64,000 nucleotides of DNA from Caecibacteroides pullorum (GTDB lineage Bacteria; Bacteroidota; Bacteroidia; Bacteroidales; Bacteroidaceae): positions 50,622 through 114,621 of the forward strand of contig NZ_JAAZTS010000011.1 in the NCBI RefSeq assembly GCF_019239235.1, written 5' to 3'. Position numbers and translations under genes: made by a program. The notes beneath the pieces were generated by a model, which was not told the DNA's origin, ran no database searches, and worked only from the letters and a program-made list of their open reading frames with translations. Each line of letters begins with the position of its first letter. The first letter of the stretch is position 1. Shown piece by piece: positions 17,099 to 26,592 of the stretch.

Positions 17099-19645
17099 AT
17101 GATATATCCACAGAACTTTGAACAAAAGATAGGTTTCGACCAGATCAGACAACTGTTGAAGGAGAAGTGCCTCAGTACTTTAGGGGAAGAAAGAGTCACT
17201 GAAATGACTTTCACTGACCAATTCAATGAGGTGAACGAACGACTGGAACAAACCGATGAATTTATACGTATCTTGCAGGAAGAGGATAACTTCCCTGCCC
17301 AATATTTCTTTGACGTACGTCCGGCTCTTCGCCGCATACGTGTGGAAGGCATGTATCTGGACGAACAGGAGCTGTTCGATTTGAGGCGGTCGTTGGAGAC
17401 GATACGTGATATCGTACGCTTCCTGAAGGCTGGAGACGGCAGCAGGCAGGAAACGGAAGAAGAAAATATACCTTATCCCTGCTTGAACAGGTTGGCCGGA
17501 GATATTGATGTTTTTCCGCAAATCATTGCACGCATCAATGAGATCCTTTCTCCCTATGGTAAGATCAAGGATAATGCTTCGCCTGAATTGGCTCGTATCA
17601 GGCGCGAACTGGCTTCTACGATGGGGAGTATTTCGCGGTCGCTGAACAGTATCTTGCGCAGTGCACAGAGCGAGGGAGTGGTAGACAAAGACGTGACGCC
17701 GACTATGCGCGACGGGCGTCTGGTCATCCCTGTGGCGCCTGCCCTGAAGCGGAAGATCAGGGGAATTGTCCATGACGAGTCGGCCAGTGGAAAGACGGTG
17801 TTCATCGAACCGGCCGAAGTGGTGGAAGCCAATAATCGTATCCGCGAACTGGAAAGCGACGAACGTCGCGAAATCATCCGTATTTTGACGGACTTCTCCA
17901 ATCGGATGCGACCACAGGTTCCCAGCGTATTGTTGTCATACGAATTTCTGGCTGAAATAGACTTTATCCGTGCCAAGGCACTGCTGGCCATACAGACCTC
18001 GGCCTTGAAACCTGCCATTGAAAACAGGCAGGTAATAGACTGGAGGCAGGCTGTACATCCATTATTGCAGTTGTCGCTGGCACGTCATGGTAAGAAGGTT
18101 GTGCCGTTGGATATCGAACTGGACGAACAGCGGCGTATCCTTATTATTTCCGGTCCGAATGCTGGAGGAAAGTCTGTCTGCCTGAAAACGGTGGGGCTGT
18201 TGCAGTATATGTTGCAATGTGGGTTGCCCGTACCGATGCACGAACGCAGCCATGTGGGTATTTTCGGTAGCATTTTCATTGATATTGGTGATGAACAGTC
18301 GATAGAAGACGACCTGAGTACCTATTCATCGCATCTGACGAACATGAAAATCATGATGAAGCAATGTGACAGCCGTAGTCTCATTCTTATCGATGAATTC
18401 GGTGGAGGAACGGAGCCGCAGATTGGTGGTGCCATTGCCGAAGCTGTGTTGAAGCGTTTTAATCAGAAGCGAACCTTCGGTGTCATCACGACTCATTATC
18501 AGAATCTGAAACACTTTGCCGAGAATCATGAAGGAGTCGTGAACGGAGCCATGCTTTACGACCGCCATCTGATGCAGGCGCTTTTTCAGTTACAGATAGG
18601 CAATCCGGGCAGTTCGTTTGCCGTTGAGATTGCCCGCAAGATAGGTTTGCCCGAAGATGTCATTGCCGACGCATCAGAAATAGTGGGCAGTGAATACATT
18701 CAGAGCGACAAATACCTGCAAGACATCGTGCGCGACAAACGCTATTGGGAGACCAAACGTCAGAACATCCGACAGCGTGAGAAGCAGATGGAAGAAACCA
18801 TTGCCCGTTATCAGGCGGAAATGGAAACGTTGCAGAAAGAGCGGAAGGAAATATTGAAGAAAGCGCGTGAAGAAGCCGAGCACCTGATGCAGGAGGCCAA
18901 TGCACGTATTGAGAATACCATACGAACGATCAAGGAGTCACAAGCCGAGAAGGAAAAGACGCGTTTGGCGCGTCAGGAACTGACAGACTTCCGTGAAAAT
19001 CTTGAGGAACAGACAAACCGCGAGTTGGAGGAGAAGATAGCCCGCAAGATGGAGAAGTTGAAGGAGAAACAGAACCGTAAGAAGGAAAAGAAGAACCGAC
19101 AAACGGAAACTCCCTCTCTTTCGCCTGAGGAACAGGCTGCCCGGCAAGCACGTCTGGAGGCTGAACGACTGAAAGCTATTGTGCCCGGTTGCTATGTACG
19201 CATCAAGGGGCAGACTGCGGTGGGTGAAGTAATGGAAATAGGTGGAAAAAGTGCAGTTGTGGCCTTTGGTAGTCTGAAGACCACTGTTCGTTTGGATCGT
19301 CTGGAGGTGACACAAGCACGTCCGCAAACATCATCGGGTAATGTCAAGGCAACTTTTGTCAGCAGTCAGACGCAGGACAGTATGTATGATAAAAAGCTTG
19401 CTTTCAAACAGGATATTGATGTGCGTGGTATGCGTGGTGACGAGGCTTTGCAGGCGGTGACTTATTTTATTGATGATGCTATCTTGGTGGGGGTGTCGCG
19501 TGTGCGTATCTTACATGGTACAGGTACGGGTATTCTTCGTACCCTTATTCGCCAGTATTTGCAGACTGTACCCGGGGTCCGTCATTTTCAGGACGAACAT
19601 GTTCAATTTGGCGGGGCAGGCATTACAGTGGTAGATTTATCATAA
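17099..19645 (+). CDS. mutS2: MutS2 family endonuclease/ATPase with Smr domain
   Basis: An 848-aa protein (start MIYPQNFEQKIGFDQI at 17099). N-terminal clamp and lever regions are followed by the ATPase with Walker A GPNAGGKS near residue 350 and IDEFGGGTEP. Then come a long charged coiled coil (about 520-700) and a C-terminal Smr nuclease domain with DVRGMRGDEA and HGTGTG. MutS2 binds branched or stalled-ribosome-associated nucleic acids; unlike MutS it lacks a mismatch-recognition domain and suppresses recombination or splits collided ribosomes. An intact, full-length gene. Confidence 0.96.
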   Translation: MIYPQNFEQKIGFDQIRQLLKEKCLSTLGEERVTEMTFTDQFNEVNERLEQTDEFIRILQEEDNFPAQYFFDVRPALRRIRVEGMYLDEQELFDLRRSLETIRDIVRFLKAGDGSRQETEEENIPYPCLNRLAGDIDVFPQIIARINEILSPYGKIKDNASPELARIRRELASTMGSISRSLNSILRSAQSEGVVDKDVTPTMRDGRLVIPVAPALKRKIRGIVHDESASGKTVFIEPAEVVEANNRIRELESDERREIIRILTDFSNRMRPQVPSVLLSYEFLAEIDFIRAKALLAIQTSALKPAIENRQVIDWRQAVHPLLQLSLARHGKKVVPLDIELDEQRRILIISGPNAGGKSVCLKTVGLLQYMLQCGLPVPMHERSHVGIFGSIFIDIGDEQSIEDDLSTYSSHLTNMKIMMKQCDSRSLILIDEFGGGTEPQIGGAIAEAVLKRFNQKRTFGVITTHYQNLKHFAENHEGVVNGAMLYDRHLMQALFQLQIGNPGSSFAVEIARKIGLPEDVIADASEIVGSEYIQSDKYLQDIVRDKRYWETKRQNIRQREKQMEETIARYQAEMETLQKERKEILKKAREEAEHLMQEANARIENTIRTIKESQAEKEKTRLARQELTDFRENLEEQTNRELEEKIARKMEKLKEKQNRKKEKKNRQTETPSLSPEEQAARQARLEAERLKAIVPGCYVRIKGQTAVGEVMEIGGKSAVVAFGSLKTTVRLDRLEVTQARPQTSSGNVKATFVSSQTQDSMYDKKLAFKQDIDVRGMRGDEALQAVTYFIDDAILVGVSRVRILHGTGTGILRTLIRQYLQTVPGVRHFQDEHVQFGGAGITVVDLS

Positions 19646-19692
19646 TCAAAATATCATAGAATAATCATTTAATCTATAAATCATTTACTCTG

Positions 19693-20904
19693 ATGAAATC
19701 AATTAAAGAACTTTATCGTATTGGTACTGGACCTTCGAGCAGCCACACAATGGGACCGCGTAAAGCTGCCGAAATTTTTCTGCAACGGCATCCTGAGGCG
19801 GCTGCATTCAAAGTAACTCTCTACGGCAGTTTGGCTGCCACGGGTAAGGGGCATATGACTAACGTGGCTATTACTGATACTCTTCAACCTGCTGCGCCGG
19901 TGGAGATTATTTGGGAACCCAAGATTTTTCTTCCTTTCCATCCCAATGGTATGAAATTTGTTTCTTTGGATGCTGAAGGTAAGGAAACTGATACGTGGAC
20001 TGTATTCAGTGTAGGTGGAGGAGCTTTAGCGGAAGAAAGTGATGGGGTAGCTTCGGTCAATACTCCTGATGTATATGAGATGAATCATTTGACTGAAATT
20101 CTGCACTGGTGTGAACGTACCGGCAAGAGTTACTGGGAATATGTGAAAGAATGTGAGGAAAGTGATATTTGGGACTATTTGGCTGAAGTGTGGGAAACGA
20201 TGAAGGCCTCTGTCCGTCGCGGATTGGAGAATGAGGGAGTACTGCCTGGGCCACTGAACTTGCGTCGCAAGGCATCGACTTACTATATTCGTGCGCGAGG
20301 TTACAAAGCTTCACTCCAGAGTCGCGGGTTGGTCTTCGCCTACGCCTTGGCCGTGAGTGAGGAAAATGCTGCTGGAGGTACCATTGTAACGGCTCCTACC
20401 TGTGGTTCGTGTGGTGTAGTTCCTGCCGTGCTTTACCATCTCCAGCAGAGTCGCGAGTTTTCCGACATTCGTATCATGCGCGCACTAGCTACAGCTGGTC
20501 TTATTGGTAACATCGTGAAACAGAATGCTTCTATTTCTGGAGCTGAAGCCGGATGTCAGGCCGAAGTGGGGACTGCTTGTTCTATGGCATCGGCTGCTGC
20601 GAACCAGTTGTTCGGTGGAAGTCCGGCACAGATTGAGTATGCTGCCGAAATGGGGTTGGAACATCATCTGGGTATGACGTGCGATCCTGTATGTGGGCTG
20701 GTACAGATACCTTGTATCGAACGCAATGCTTATGCTGCTGCCCGTGCACTGGATGCAAACCTTTACTCTTCGTTCACCGATGGTATGCATCGTGTGTCGT
20801 TCGATAAGGTGGTTGAGGTTATGAAGCAGACAGGCAACGATCTGCCTTCACTCTATAAGGAAACCAGTGAAGGCGGATTGGCTAAGGATTATAAACCTAT
20901 GTGA
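19693..20904 (+). CDS. sdaA: L-serine dehydratase (Fe-S, single chain)
   Basis: A 403-aa enzyme converting L-serine to pyruvate and ammonia. The N-terminal beta domain has the serine-site motif GTGPSSSHTMGP (residues 8-19). The alpha domain has TAPTCGSCGVVPAVL near 235 and CDPVCGLVQIPC near 332; these cysteines hold the 4Fe-4S cluster. Both domains are fused in one chain, as usual in Bacteroides. It lies 47 bp after mutS2 and ends before a strong terminator. Confidence 0.95.
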   Translation: MKSIKELYRIGTGPSSSHTMGPRKAAEIFLQRHPEAAAFKVTLYGSLAATGKGHMTNVAITDTLQPAAPVEIIWEPKIFLPFHPNGMKFVSLDAEGKETDTWTVFSVGGGALAEESDGVASVNTPDVYEMNHLTEILHWCERTGKSYWEYVKECEESDIWDYLAEVWETMKASVRRGLENEGVLPGPLNLRRKASTYYIRARGYKASLQSRGLVFAYALAVSEENAAGGTIVTAPTCGSCGVVPAVLYHLQQSREFSDIRIMRALATAGLIGNIVKQNASISGAEAGCQAEVGTACSMASAAANQLFGGSPAQIEYAAEMGLEHHLGMTCDPVCGLVQIPCIERNAYAAARALDANLYSSFTDGMHRVSFDKVVEVMKQTGNDLPSLYKETSEGGLAKDYKPM

Positions 20905-20934
20905 TAAATGATACATTTGGCTTTTTATTGATGC

Positions 20935-20971
20935 AATAAGGGCTTTGCGGTGACACTGCAAAGCCCTTATT
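20935..20971 (+). terminator. Terminator after L-serine dehydratase
   Basis: AATAAGGGCTTTGC (20935-20948) and its exact inverse (20958-20971) form a 14-bp stem with a 9-nt loop, 31 bp after the stop codon. It may also end transcription of the convergent PepSY-like gene. Confidence 0.88.
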
Positions 20972-21007
20972 TATATTATACATTGTTTCCTATTGTCGGC
21001 AGACGCA

Positions 21008-21445
21008 TCAGTCGTCAATGTCTATTAGTTGTCCCTTTTTATTGAATTTCAGCGAAAGCCGGTTGCTCAGTTCTACCTCTATTTCCCCGCGGTCGCGTTC
21101 TATTTTGTGGTAGGTTACGCCAGGATATTGCTCGTTGATAAATCGTTGGATGTAGTCGGGAACGAGCGTTTTAGGCAGCTCGCTTCGTTTGCAATCTACT
21201 TCTTCCCAGTTCCCTTTTCCGTCAAATTCTATTTTTGTACGATCGGTCATCACTACTTCATACTTTTTCGACAGAAATTCACTTTCCACTTTAATATAAG
21301 AAATTTGACGGTTTTCGAAATATTGTTTCAGAAATGTCTGCGCTGCTACTGGCAGTTCCTTAGGATTCATGGTGATTACGTCGCGGGCCAAGCTGAATTG
21401 TACGGTCATTACCACCATCATCAGGAATGTAATCATCTTTTTCAT
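21008..21445 (-). CDS. Periplasmic PepSY-like protein
   Basis: A 145-aa exported protein. The signal peptide MKKMITFLMMVVMTVQFSLA is followed by two PepSY-like repeats (about 25-75 and 85-140), each with the pattern I-x-K-V-E...K-Y-E-V/E-V-E-L...G-K/G-Q (ISYIKVESEF, KIEFDGKGNW; VTYHKIERDR, SLKFNKKGQL). This fits the PepSY-like putative inhibitor family common in Bacteroides. The gene lies 111 bp downstream of a two-component operon and could be its target or part of it; function unknown. Confidence 0.8.
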   Translation of the reverse strand: MKKMITFLMMVVMTVQFSLARDVITMNPKELPVAAQTFLKQYFENRQISYIKVESEFLSKKYEVVMTDRTKIEFDGKGNWEEVDCKRSELPKTLVPDYIQRFINEQYPGVTYHKIERDRGEIEVELSNRLSLKFNKKGQLIDIDD

Positions 21446-21556
21446 ATGTTATTCTTCTTTTTATGGATTAATACTATTGTTTTTTCTCGTACTGCAAAGT
21501 AAGTAGGGCTTTTTGGAAAAAAATGGGAAAAACGGTCCAATACTTTTTGCTTTACA

Positions 21557-22828
21557 TTATTTAACTAGTGAGAACACGTGCATACTTTCTTCCCAATGGT
21601 AGGTCAGATGAAGTGAGCAACTGGAAGCGATGGCTTCACTTATGGCCAGCCCCAAACCTGTAGATTCTTTTTTGCGGTCTACACTGTGGGCAAATCGTTT
21701 GAATAGTTGTGAGGAATCCAATGCTGCTGTTCCGCTATTTTTTATCGTAAGTGAAGAAGCTGTTGTCGCTATTACGATCCGTCCGCCTTCAGGACTGTGT
21801 AACAGAGCATTTTTCACTAGATTAGTCACTAAAATATGGGCTAAGGAAGCATTGCAACGTATGATGAAAGGAGAATCTCCCTTTCTTTGTTCCAAGCTGA
21901 TTTGCTTATGCTCGTATATCTCCATAAGGTCTGGTAGCACTTCCTCCAATAGTTCGTCAATGGATACGTTTTCTGTTTCGGTGTATTGTCCGTTTTCAAT
22001 GCGTGACAATAATAACAGAGCTTTGTTTAGTTTGACAGCACGTCCCAATGTAGTATAAATTGCGTCAAGCTCTTTTAGTTGTTCCTCCGTCATATTTTCA
22101 CTCTCGGCAAACAGTTCAAGTTTACCACGAGCTATGGCTAACGGGGTTTGGAGTTCGTGTGAAGCGTTTTCTATGAACTGTTTCTGTTCCTCGTATGCTT
22201 TATGGCTTCGATTGGCCATGTCGCAGGCCACTTCGCCCAACAGACGGAATTCTCGTATATTAGTTGCATTGTCCAAAGGTGGAACTTCGGCTCCCGGGTG
22301 TAGGTGTTGTAGCCAATCCATGAGGCGGTTCATCGGACGGAATATTTTCTGTAAGATAAGTCGGGTACCAATGGCTGTACTGCATAGAAAAAGGGCAAAC
22401 AATGCTATCAGATACCAGAACATGGCATTGACCATATCATCGCGTTCAAGAGTCGAAATCATCAGTTCCAACTCATAGAATTGCCCGTTGGGCATACGGA
22501 AGGCGGTGCGGTATACGCGCACTGGCTCGTGTTCGTCTTCGCTTTCTACATAGACCAATGAATCGTAGAACATGTCGCGGTAGTTTTCACCCTCTTTCAC
22601 TGAAAGAGGATGGAAATAATAGAAGGACATCAGGTTGCCTTCCGTATTGAGGACACTCTCGTCGTAGAGGGCATTGTTGATGATAATTTGGGCATAGTTT
22701 TCCAGTGTATCGTCTGTTTCGTCCATCAGCTCATACATGATGGTGTAGTAAAACAATACCCCCCATACGGCCATTAGAACCAATAGCCATAAGGAAAGTT
22801 TACGATAGGTATAATGGAGCAGTTTCAT
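21557..22828 (-). CDS. Membrane sensor histidine kinase
   Basis: A 423-aa kinase. Two membrane segments (about 12-31 and 137-158) bracket a periplasmic sensor region. A HAMP-like linker leads to the HisKA box IENASHELQTP near residue 222 (phospho-accepting His), then the N box LVTNLVKNALLHSP near 335 and the G2 box KESTGLGLAIS near 388. The gene overlaps the response regulator stop by 4 nt (ATGA), so the two are translationally coupled. The signal is unknown. Confidence 0.93.
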   Translation of the reverse strand: MKLLHYTYRKLSLWLLVLMAVWGVLFYYTIMYELMDETDDTLENYAQIIINNALYDESVLNTEGNLMSFYYFHPLSVKEGENYRDMFYDSLVYVESEDEHEPVRVYRTAFRMPNGQFYELELMISTLERDDMVNAMFWYLIALFALFLCSTAIGTRLILQKIFRPMNRLMDWLQHLHPGAEVPPLDNATNIREFRLLGEVACDMANRSHKAYEEQKQFIENASHELQTPLAIARGKLELFAESENMTEEQLKELDAIYTTLGRAVKLNKALLLLSRIENGQYTETENVSIDELLEEVLPDLMEIYEHKQISLEQRKGDSPFIIRCNASLAHILVTNLVKNALLHSPEGGRIVIATTASSLTIKNSGTAALDSSQLFKRFAHSVDRKKESTGLGLAISEAIASSCSLHLTYHWEESMHVFSLVK

Positions 22829-23502
22829 ACTTCAGATAATTTGTAGCCGAATCCGTAGACAGCTTTCACTTCAATTGTGGATCCGGCCTGTTTCAGTTTC
22901 TTGCGCAGGTTTTTCACCTGAGAGTAAATGAAATCCAGCGAATCGGTTTGATCGATATTGTCTCCCCAAACTGATTCGGCTAGGCTCATGCGGTTGATGA
23001 CTCGGTTGGGATTGGCTACAAAATAATAGAGGAGGTCGAATTCCTTGCGGTTGAGTTGCAAAGGGATTCCGTCTATTTCAACTTGGCGTTTGTCAGGATA
23101 GAGGATGACGTTACCCATCTTCACGCTGGTATCACCATTATTTTGCCGACGGCGTATCAGCGATTTGATACGCGCGTTTAGTTCAGCAAGATGGAATGGC
23201 TTGGTCAGGTAATCGTCAGCTCCCAGTTCAAGCCCGTCTACTTTATCGTCCAACGAATCCTTGGCCGAGATGATAAGTATACTGTCACTGCGTCGCAGGC
23301 GTTTCAGTTCACGTAACAGGTCCAGACCGCTTCCACCTGGCAGCATAATGTCCAGTAGAATGCAGTCGTAATCATAGTCATTGATCTTGTCGAATGCGGA
23401 ATGGTAATCTGCAGCAGTTTCGACAACAAATTTTTCTTTTAAGAGGGAGGTGCGGATCGTTTCACGCAAGTCCTGTTCGTCTTCTACTACTAATATTTTC
23501 AT
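22825..23502 (-). CDS. OmpR/PhoB-type response regulator
   Basis: A 225-aa regulator starting MKILVVEDEQDLRE at 23502; an upstream extension to 23658 would be hydrophobic and has no homology. The receiver domain has the acidic pair ED (8-9), the phospho-Asp in CILLDIMLPGG near 52, and K in LTKPFH near 102. The C-terminal winged helix has NRKEFDLLYYFVANPNRVINR. It is partner of the kinase that overlaps its end. Confidence 0.95.
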   Translation of the reverse strand: MKILVVEDEQDLRETIRTSLLKEKFVVETAADYHSAFDKINDYDYDCILLDIMLPGGSGLDLLRELKRLRRSDSILIISAKDSLDDKVDGLELGADDYLTKPFHLAELNARIKSLIRRRQNNGDTSVKMGNVILYPDKRQVEIDGIPLQLNRKEFDLLYYFVANPNRVINRMSLAESVWGDNIDQTDSLDFIYSQVKNLRKKLKQAGSTIEVKAVYGFGYKLSEV

Positions 23503-23698
23503 GTCAGCAAAACTATTGTGTAATACTGGAAAAAATCTGGAAAGAGCAAGACAAAGAAAAGAAAAAATAAGCCGTCGTCCAAGCAAAACCGAGAGAAATA
23601 GAAGAACTTTGAGGCAGAAAAGTGTTGTGCTGGGACGTAAAATAGACATGAAAAACAAAATATCTACAGAAATATGACAGTATTTTAAAAATTATCCA

Positions 23699-23706
23699 TA
23701 CATTTG
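23699..23706 (+). promoter_or_regulatory. -7 element of the trpB2 promoter
   Basis: TACATTTG (TAnnTTTG) lies 27 bp before the ATG at 23734. It covers a TTG at 23704 that could be mistaken for a start codon, which supports the later ATG. Confidence 0.55.
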
Positions 23707-23733
23707 GACGAACAATTTCTAATAAATACCACT

Positions 23734-25104
23734 ATGAGCAAACGTACGAAAAGATTTATCTTGACTGAAGACGAAATACCACAGTATTGGTATAACATAC
23801 AGGCTGATATGGTGAATAAACCCATGCCGCCACTCAATCCTGCTACTCATGAGCCGCTGAAGCCGGAAGACATGTATCCTATTTTTGCCAAGGAGTTGTG
23901 TCATCAGGAACTGAATCAGACGGATCCCTGGATTGAGATTCCTGAAGAGGTACGCGAAATGTACAAATACTATCGTAGCACGCCACTGGTACGTGCATAC
24001 GGACTGGAAGAAGTTTTGGGAACACCGGCACATATCTATTTCAAGAACGAAAGTGTCAGTCCTATGGGATCACATAAATTGAACTCTGCCATTCCGCAGG
24101 CATATTATTGCAAGAAAGAAGGGGTTACGAATGTGACAACTGAGACTGGTGCCGGACAATGGGGAGCTTCGTTGGCATATGCTGCCCGTCTTTTCGGATT
24201 GGAGGCCGCCGTATATCAGGTAAAAATCAGCTATGAACAGAAACCTTATCGCCGCAGTATCATGCAGACTTACGGTGCACAGGTTACACCGTCACCTTCT
24301 ATGTCGACTCGTGCCGGTAAGGATATTCTGACTGCACACCCCAATCATCAGGGTTCGCTGGGAACTGCCATTTCCGAAGCTATTGAGCTGGCGCGTACGA
24401 CGCCTAATTGTAAATACACATTGGGCTCTGTGTTGAGTCATGTGACACTTCACCAGACTGTCATTGGCTTGGAAGCTGAGAAACAGATGGCTATGGCTGG
24501 TGAATATCCTGACATGATTATTGCCTGTTTTGGTGGAGGTTCCAATTTTGGTGGTATTGCTTTTCCTTTTATGCGTCACAATATTCTGGAAGGGAAGACT
24601 ACCCGTTTCATCGCGGCCGAGCCTGCTTCGTGTCCTAAGTTGACGCGAGGCAAATTCCAATATGATTTTGGTGATGAGGCTGGTTATACTCCGTTGCTGC
24701 CTATGTTTACGTTGGGACACAACTTCGCTCCGGCCAATATTCATGCCGGAGGACTTCGTTATCATGGTGCGGGTGTTATTGTGTCACAGCTGTTGAAGGA
24801 TCATTTGATGGAAGCGGTGGATATCCAGCAGTTGGAGTCGTTCGAAGCAGGTTGTCTGTTTGCTCGTGTTGAGGGAATCATTCCGGCTCCTGAGTCATGT
24901 CATGCCATTGCGGCTACGATTCGCGAAGCCAATAAGTGTAAAGAGACCGGTGAAGAGAAAGTCATCTTGTTCAATCTTTCAGGTCATGGCCTTATTGATA
25001 TGGCTTCATACGACAAATATCTGGCGGGTGACTTGGTGAACTATTCGCTTACTGATGAAGATATTCAAAAGAATCTGGATGAGATTAACAATTTGGATAA
25101 ATAA
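23734..25104 (+). CDS. Tryptophan synthase beta chain, TrpB2 class
   Basis: A 456-aa PLP enzyme. The PLP lysine is in SPMGSHKLNSA near residue 110, and the phosphate-binding glycine loop is CFGGGSNFGG near 270. Length, the N-terminal extension (DEIPQYWYNIQADM) and sequence style are those of the TrpB-like (TrpB2) class rather than the trp-operon TrpB1. It would condense indole and serine into tryptophan without a TrpA partner. No trpA or other trp gene is nearby. The serine dehydratase 3 kb away also uses serine, but no link is shown. Confidence 0.9.
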   Translation: MSKRTKRFILTEDEIPQYWYNIQADMVNKPMPPLNPATHEPLKPEDMYPIFAKELCHQELNQTDPWIEIPEEVREMYKYYRSTPLVRAYGLEEVLGTPAHIYFKNESVSPMGSHKLNSAIPQAYYCKKEGVTNVTTETGAGQWGASLAYAARLFGLEAAVYQVKISYEQKPYRRSIMQTYGAQVTPSPSMSTRAGKDILTAHPNHQGSLGTAISEAIELARTTPNCKYTLGSVLSHVTLHQTVIGLEAEKQMAMAGEYPDMIIACFGGGSNFGGIAFPFMRHNILEGKTTRFIAAEPASCPKLTRGKFQYDFGDEAGYTPLLPMFTLGHNFAPANIHAGGLRYHGAGVIVSQLLKDHLMEAVDIQQLESFEAGCLFARVEGIIPAPESCHAIAATIREANKCKETGEEKVILFNLSGHGLIDMASYDKYLAGDLVNYSLTDEDIQKNLDEINNLDK

Positions 25105-25136
25105 CAGCCAGTCTATCTTTGAGATTGGTTAAAAGT

Positions 25137-25185
25137 AAGAAACACGAGGAATGTGCCAGGGCAGGCACATTTTCTCGTGTTTCTT
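25137..25185 (+). terminator. Terminator after trpB2
   Basis: AAGAAACACGAG (25137-25148) and its exact inverse (25174-25185), enclosing a second stem ATGTGCC/GGCACAT (25151-25157, 25164-25170), are followed by TTT. Lies between convergent genes. Confidence 0.85.
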
Positions 25186-25211
25186 TTTATCAAAGAAGTA
25201 TTTCCGTGTGA

Positions 25212-25772
25212 TTACTTGGGTTGCTGCAGGCATTCGCGGCAGGGGGCTGCATGTTGTCCGTGTCCGAAAGCTGGGGCGTGTTTGCGGCCGATGCGCTTGT
25301 CGTGGCGTGGTCCTGCGGGATGCTTCTCATAGATTCTTTGCAGCTGTTTGGGCGTCAGAATCTTCTTAAGCTCCTTGTAGTATTTTTCATGGATGTCGAG
25401 CATCTGGCGTTGCTGTGCAAAACGCTTTTCGATGCGTGCTTCTATTTCTGCATCCGTCAGGGCTGGCTTTTCACCTTGGGTACATTTTGTACGCCCTTGG
25501 GGACAACTTTCCTTCATCGCTTTTCTATTTTCTTTGCGACAGTCGTTCATTTCCTTCAGATATTGCTGGTAGACGTCGGTAAATTTGGCAGAGGTCTTGT
25601 CGTCCAGCATCAACTCGGCCGACATGCGATTGGCTTGTCGCTGTATTCTTTCTTCTTCTGTCAATCGAGGTTTTTCTGCTTTGGTTTCTGTTTGTTTCTG
25701 GCGCGGCTGGGCAGAAAGGCTGCCTACGGCGCATAACGCCAATACCAGGAGTGAGGTAAGTCTTGTCTTCAT
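25212..25772 (-). CDS. Exported Spy/CpxP-like helical protein
   Basis: A 186-aa protein starting MKTRLTSLLVLALCAVGSLSAQ (shown here up to its signal peptide: MKTRLTSLLVLALC) at 25772; the longer upstream frame runs into the repeat array flank and has no homology. The mature part is charged and helical: TEEERIQRQANRM, ELMLDDKTSAKF, ARIEKRFAQQRQMLDIHEKYYKELKKILTPKQLQRIYE, here broken into its core LTPKQLQRIYE. The LTPKQ-like motif and Met-rich helices resemble Spy/CpxP periplasmic chaperone-like proteins of Bacteroidetes. The C terminus is rich in His and Cys, perhaps metal-binding. Confidence 0.7.
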   Translation of the reverse strand: MKTRLTSLLVLALCAVGSLSAQPRQKQTETKAEKPRLTEEERIQRQANRMSAELMLDDKTSAKFTDVYQQYLKEMNDCRKENRKAMKESCPQGRTKCTQGEKPALTDAEIEARIEKRFAQQRQMLDIHEKYYKELKKILTPKQLQRIYEKHPAGPRHDKRIGRKHAPAFGHGQHAAPCRECLQQPK

Positions 25773-25974
25773 ACGTCTTTCTTTTTTTGATGGGTTATAC
25801 AACACTGTTTTTGTCGCCGACCTTGCCTGTCGGGAATCCCGTATCCGGAATGTGGGATTCTTGTCGGCGTCGGCCTTCAATTTCGTTAGAGCGTCGAAGA
25901 GTGGAAAAGTAAAATCTGGCGGTCCGATTTTGTGCTTTATTAACAGGGTGAGGGGATTTCGCGGGGTGAAAAGC

Positions 25975-26212
25975 CGGTTTCCGCATGGAAAATGCAGCTT
26001 TTGAAGCGGGAAAATGCGATTTCTGTGTGGAAATCGGGCTTTTGAAACGGAAAAATGGATTTTCCATGTGGAAATTGCATTTTCTGAAACGGGAAAATGG
26101 TATTTCCGGGTGGAAAATGCGTTTTTTGAAACCGGAAAATGGTATTTCCATGTGGAAATTGCATTTTTTGAAACCGGAACGGGGTTTTTCCATGCGGAAA
26201 TTGCGTTTTGCC
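25975..26212. repeat. Tandem array of degenerate 42-bp units (2 x 21 bp)
   Basis: GGAAA anchors at 25987, 26029, 26070, 26112, 26154 and 26196 are 42, 41, 42, 42 and 42 bp apart. Each unit consists of two related 21-bp halves, such as TTTCCATGTGGAAATTGCAT and TTTTGAAACCGGAAAATGG, both with GAAA...TTT inverted cores. Because the period is nearly always a multiple of three, several overlapping frames stay open on both strands. The array fills most of the 516-bp gap 25773-26288; the gap also holds a terminator. Confidence 0.85.
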
Positions 26213-26227
26213 TGCTTCACAAAAAAG

Positions 26228-26259
26228 AAAGAGGGTGCATCTTTTGATGCCCCCTCTTT
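26228..26259 (-). terminator. Terminator after the DUF4250 gene
   Basis: AAAGAGGG and GCATC (26228-26241) pair with GATGC and CCCTCTTT (26246-26259). On the reverse strand a T-rich run follows, 30 bp after the DUF4250 stop. Confidence 0.75.
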
Positions 26260-26288
26260 TTAGAGGATTCAACTGTAAACTCGATAGT

Positions 26289-26465
26289 TTACCAAAATCT
26301 GTTGCGTTCGGGGTCGTATTCGAATCCCACCATTTTTAACCTTCTGAGAATCTCAGCCTTCTCTACGTTCATGTCCTCGCAAAGAGCATCCAACGTAGGA
26401 TAGGAATCTCGCAACTTCATGTTGACGAAGCTATAAAGCATCATCGGTTCTTCGGGTAAATTCAT
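26289..26465 (-). CDS. DUF4250 domain protein (58 aa)
   Basis: A 58-residue protein starting MNLPEEPMMLYSFVNMKLRD and ending YDPERNRFW, with a central DALCEDMNVEKAEILRRL helix. The N-terminal NLP-x-x-P-x-M-L-x-S-F-V-N motif and the final YDPERNxF are those of DUF4250. The family is short and conserved; the helical middle looks like a small HTH-type fold, but its function is unknown. It has its own -7 box (26501-26508) and terminator. Confidence 0.88.
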   Translation of the reverse strand: MNLPEEPMMLYSFVNMKLRDSYPTLDALCEDMNVEKAEILRRLKMVGFEYDPERNRFW

Positions 26466-26500
26466 TGCAACAATCTTTTATGTTAAACTAATACCGGGCG

Positions 26501-26508
26501 CAAAGATA
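26501..26508 (-). promoter_or_regulatory. -7 element of the DUF4250 promoter
   Basis: The reverse strand reads TATCTTTG, 35 bp before the start codon at 26465. No clear -33 box. Confidence 0.45.
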
Positions 26509-26592
26509 AAGGTTTCTACAGTACATTCGCTTGATTTATGTCAATTTTACCAGTTTTGGCCTGCAACCGTTTGCGTGGTGCAAGTCGCAAAC

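Noticed and set aside
25975..26212. CRISPR array
   Set aside because: Units are degenerate throughout with no constant repeat, no unique spacers and no cas genes.
25795..26272. Several open frames on both strands made of 14-residue repeats
   Set aside because: Explained by the 42-bp tandem array, whose period is a multiple of three; no start context or conservation.
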